Below are positions 61,236 through 64,000 of a stretch of DNA of 64,000 bases, piece after piece. The stretch's first letter is position 1, and every line of letters begins with the position of its first letter. Both the position numbers and the translations under genes were made by a program. The notes beneath the pieces are model-generated. The model saw only the letters and a list, made by a program, of their open reading frames with translations, was not told the origin of the DNA and did not search any database. Source of the stretch: Rapana venosa (lineage: Eukaryota; Mollusca; Gastropoda; Neogastropoda; Muricidae); NCBI GenBank assembly GCA_028751875.1, contig CM054154.1, forward strand, positions 53,514,594 to 53,578,593, given 5' to 3'.

Positions 61236-63796
61236 TTACCCATTGCTCCCACCTGTCTGAACCTTGCAGACAGAGACCTATTTTTGTTTCCTTCATACTA
61301 TTTTTCATTATCAGCAAATGTTCGTTTCTGCCATTGCAGTTTCAAAGCAAAAGTGTGGTAATATGAGAAAACAGCCAAAAGGCATCACGCTTTCAGGCGT
61401 CATGCCGCGGACCGGCTGGGAAGTCAACTTCTCCACAGTCGTGTTGGAAGCACAGGTCAGGAATGTGCCCGTGTAGCACGTTATTTTCTGGCTCAACTCT
61501 CTCCTAACGCAGCTTTTTCCTTCCTCCTCTTCCTCCTAATGCGTATAATATCGTACCTCGCTTACAATTCTCGTTCAAATGTTTCTACTTCCAAGACAAT
61601 AACATCAATTTATCGTCTGCTAAATCAGATGACCATCTGCTACTAAGAAAACGCCATTTTTTTTCCCACCACACGCACCATTTGAAAAGCGTTCCGGTCG
61701 CTGGCTGTTATTTCTTTCTTCCTTCCCTCTCCGCTACACGCATGTTAGTGGACTAAATTTAACACTGGCATCCTCTGACACCTCCTGCATCGCCCCACCC
61801 AATTTTCAGACACACATGTGAAAACCACGAGATCTGTGTGTGATGGAAAAGTAACTGCCCACTGGCAGCACCAACTTCGGCTGCGTCATATTGGAATCAA
61901 GCGCAGCCTCCGTTACTATCGGCTCGGCCGACGGGGACAAGAGGGTATGGGAGGGGCTAAGCCCCTCCCCATTCCCACACTTCCCAACAACACAAACACA
62001 GAACACAGATGGAAAAATTTCCAGACTTTACTGTTCACAATCCAAAAGCACAACACAAACCAACTCCAAACACACACTCTAAGTATTATCCTAAAATTTC
62101 CTCCCTTCTTCAACTAATGGTTCTGACCCTGGCTCAAGAGATGCTCCCCTCCCCTCACAAGTCTCAAAACACTGGCACCCATCATTACTCTAGGCTGCTA
62201 GGTCTTCAGGCAGGCCTACTGTGGACGGTCAAAGGGGAAAGAGTTGGTCCAGGGGAAACAAGGGAAATGGAGATCCCAAAGGATTAAGGACAGCTGCAGT
62301 GACACTCTTCAGGCACACCAAGCAAGACTCCTCTCCAGAAGTGACACCACTGCTGAAAGCATCCACTGGGAAGGAATAGGAGCAACATCTGCACCCCACA
62401 GAGACGCTGACAAAAACAAGACAGAATGATGCTGAAGAACAAACTGTTCACAGGACCTGACCTCTGCAAGGATGCCTACTGCCCCCCCCTCCCCAAGAAA
62501 GATACAACAACTACAAGGTGCCCCAACAGCTGATCTGGAACGGCGACCTCAACCTCTCAGCAAATACTGACTCTCCTCCCAACTCAAGTCCAATCTGTTT
62601 AAAAGCTACCACCACTCAGCTGACATCTAAACCCTCATCACACCAGGAATTTTCATCATTAACTACCTGTGCATTTTTTAAAAATGCATGCAAACCAGAG
62701 CTAGGAACTTATCACATACTTACAAAAATGCCTATGGGCACACAGAAAGACACTTACAGACATATACACACAGAGAAAACTATCACAGAATTATGCACGG
62801 AATTATGGGAACCATGACACTGCCTTTCTTTCTTTTTCTTTCATTTTTGATGAGGGGTTCTTAATCTGGGTCAGCACTAATTTTTCTCTTCCGGGAGTGT
62901 GGTGCACTTCTTTCAAAATCATCGTTCTTTTGGAAAGGTTTTGAATTCTTGAGAAAATGTCTTGGAGAGATGGTTACCTTTCCACCAATAATTCAGTAGA
63001 AGTGCCAGCATGTGGTTCTTTTTCATTTGATCCTAGATCCATCACCAGTTCCTGGTCACTAGAGTAGTTGTCTGTATAGATCTGCATGTTTCCCCTCAGA
63101 ACACTTTTTCACAATACACAGTATTTCACAGACTCTACAAAAAGCAGGTGATGATAAAAACAGCTAGAACTAGAACTATATTATAGCTAATGCTCAGATT
63201 CCTGATAGTGATGGGCATTGCTGACACAGCAAGAGGGGAGAGGTGATATGATAACACATCTGGACAGTAGGTCAGGTAGGCATGAACTGACAGTAGGGGC
63301 TGTGCACGGTTCTCATGTGGGTATTGTAGAGGGATACAGGAAATGAGTGAGAATTACATGATTTAATGTGATCATTTTGTGCCTTTGTGTCATCATGCAG
63401 TCTTCTTTCTGAAGCATATCTACACATGTCTTTGTGTAATCAATTTATGTGTATTGAAGGTGACGGAATTGAGGAATTCCGATTGTTTTTTCCAATTTTG
63501 CTACAAAATATTAGTTGACAGTGCGCCCTAATGGATGCAAAAAATCATCCGACAGCAGCACGTATTTGACAGTGGCCACATCAAAGCTAGCCGAAGCTTG
63601 TAAAATTTCTAAAATCAAGCGCTACTTAACCCCCAAAATTTTTGGTGATGCTCTGATTGTCTGGCACCTAGTTTTGACTAATCACAGAAACTTTAAATCT
63701 TTTGTTTGTTCTTTTTCTTTACACACTTCCAGCTGCATCCTTACATTGTTACCACCAGGTACAGCAACCGTCAGAAAGACTTCCCATCGTTTTCTT

Positions 63797-63948
63797 CTCT
63801 CTCTCTCATCTCTCTCTCTCACTCTCTCTCGTCTCTCTCATCCCTGCACTCTCCTCTCACATCTCTCTCTCTCTCACCTTCCCTCACACACACACACACA
63901 CACAACACACACACACACCACACACACACACACACACACGACACACAC
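63797..63948. repeat. CT then CA microsatellites
   Basis: Interrupted (CT)n with TCTCATC variants to about 63878, then (CA)n to about 63948. Confidence 0.95.
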
Positions 63949-64000
63949 AAGATTGAAAGAGGTAATATAACGTTCTCTAAGTTAATCAATTCTAAGATCT

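Larger units (their letters stand above)
60371..64000. other. Unclassified sequence, probably intronic or intergenic
   Basis: Low-noise sequence with no satellite and no recognisable transposon protein. Open frames of 60-151 codons (for example 61264-61476, 61818-62117, 62518-62817, 63515-63970) show no domain I know. A possible acceptor TTTCTGCCATTGCAG ends at 61339, but the following frame has no recognisable protein. I searched by eye for the second half of the RING domain (a Cys-Met-His-Leu-Phe-His-like block) and did not see it. Confidence 0.5.

Noticed and set aside
61264..61476. Possible exon after TTTCTGCCATTGCAG
   Set aside because: The acceptor is plausible but the following frame shows no known protein and no convincing donor.

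Overview
This window is eukaryotic, repeat-dominated DNA, most likely from a mollusc and plausibly a marine gastropod. The evidence for that is the mix of degraded CR1/L2-type and zinc-finger-tailed LINEs, a DIRS-like tyrosine-recombinase retrotransposon, a piggyBac-like DNA transposon, tRNA-headed SINEs of a kind I associate with gastropod genomes, and one spliced exon of an animal RING-H2 ubiquitin ligase. The species assignment is inference. There are no bacterial operons, rRNAs or CRISPR arrays.

Layout. About 1-4012, 8276-20900, 25109-27265, 29980-31735, 35885-36672, 38325-40392 and 42156-48115 are one satellite family. Its monomer is about 35-39 bp, with a core around ATTGTGTTGGTATA and a variable linker always framed by GGTA...TACC. 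In 8.3-20.9 kb it forms a higher-order repeat of about 2.19 kb, and each unit carries a retroposon tail module followed by an ATT-rich tract. In 1-4 kb there is a different higher-order duplication of 1335 bp. The satellite blocks are interrupted by dead retrotransposons: CR1/L2-type copies at 4.0-4.3, 5.3-6.4, 20.9-23.2 (minus strand), 27.3-29.8 and 50.9-52.0 kb, a second LINE family at 36.7-38.3 kb and a third, minus-strand, at 40.4-42.2 kb. A chimeric LINE (a zinc-finger-tailed LINE whose middle is replaced by a CR1/L2 piece) occurs twice, at 4.4-6.8 and 50.0-53.5 kb.

The right end (53.6-64 kb) is the best-behaved sequence. A satellite remnant abuts an 89-nt exon (53733-53821) encoding the start of a RING-H2 domain of Arkadia/RNF111-RNF165 type. 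Then comes a minus-strand DIRS-like element (about 54.46-60.37 kb) with gag-like, RT, RNase H and tyrosine-recombinase parts. Two later insertions split it: a 1497-bp piggyBac-like element with a TTAA target-site duplication inside the RT, and an 877-bp tRNA-headed retroposon with a 17-bp target-site duplication inside the recombinase. The last 3.6 kb is unclassified, probably intronic or intergenic.

Quality warning. Two unrelated segments (6814-8724 and 30438-33618) recur, apparently base for base, at 23198-25108 and 46822-50002. Both offsets are exactly 16384 bp. Together with abrupt changes in apparent error type along the window and long poly-G tracts, this points to assembly artefacts. 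The long-range order of the window should not be trusted without read support. I see no new multi-gene biological system. What stands out is the satellite architecture, the nested transposon insertions and the duplicated dead chimeric LINE.
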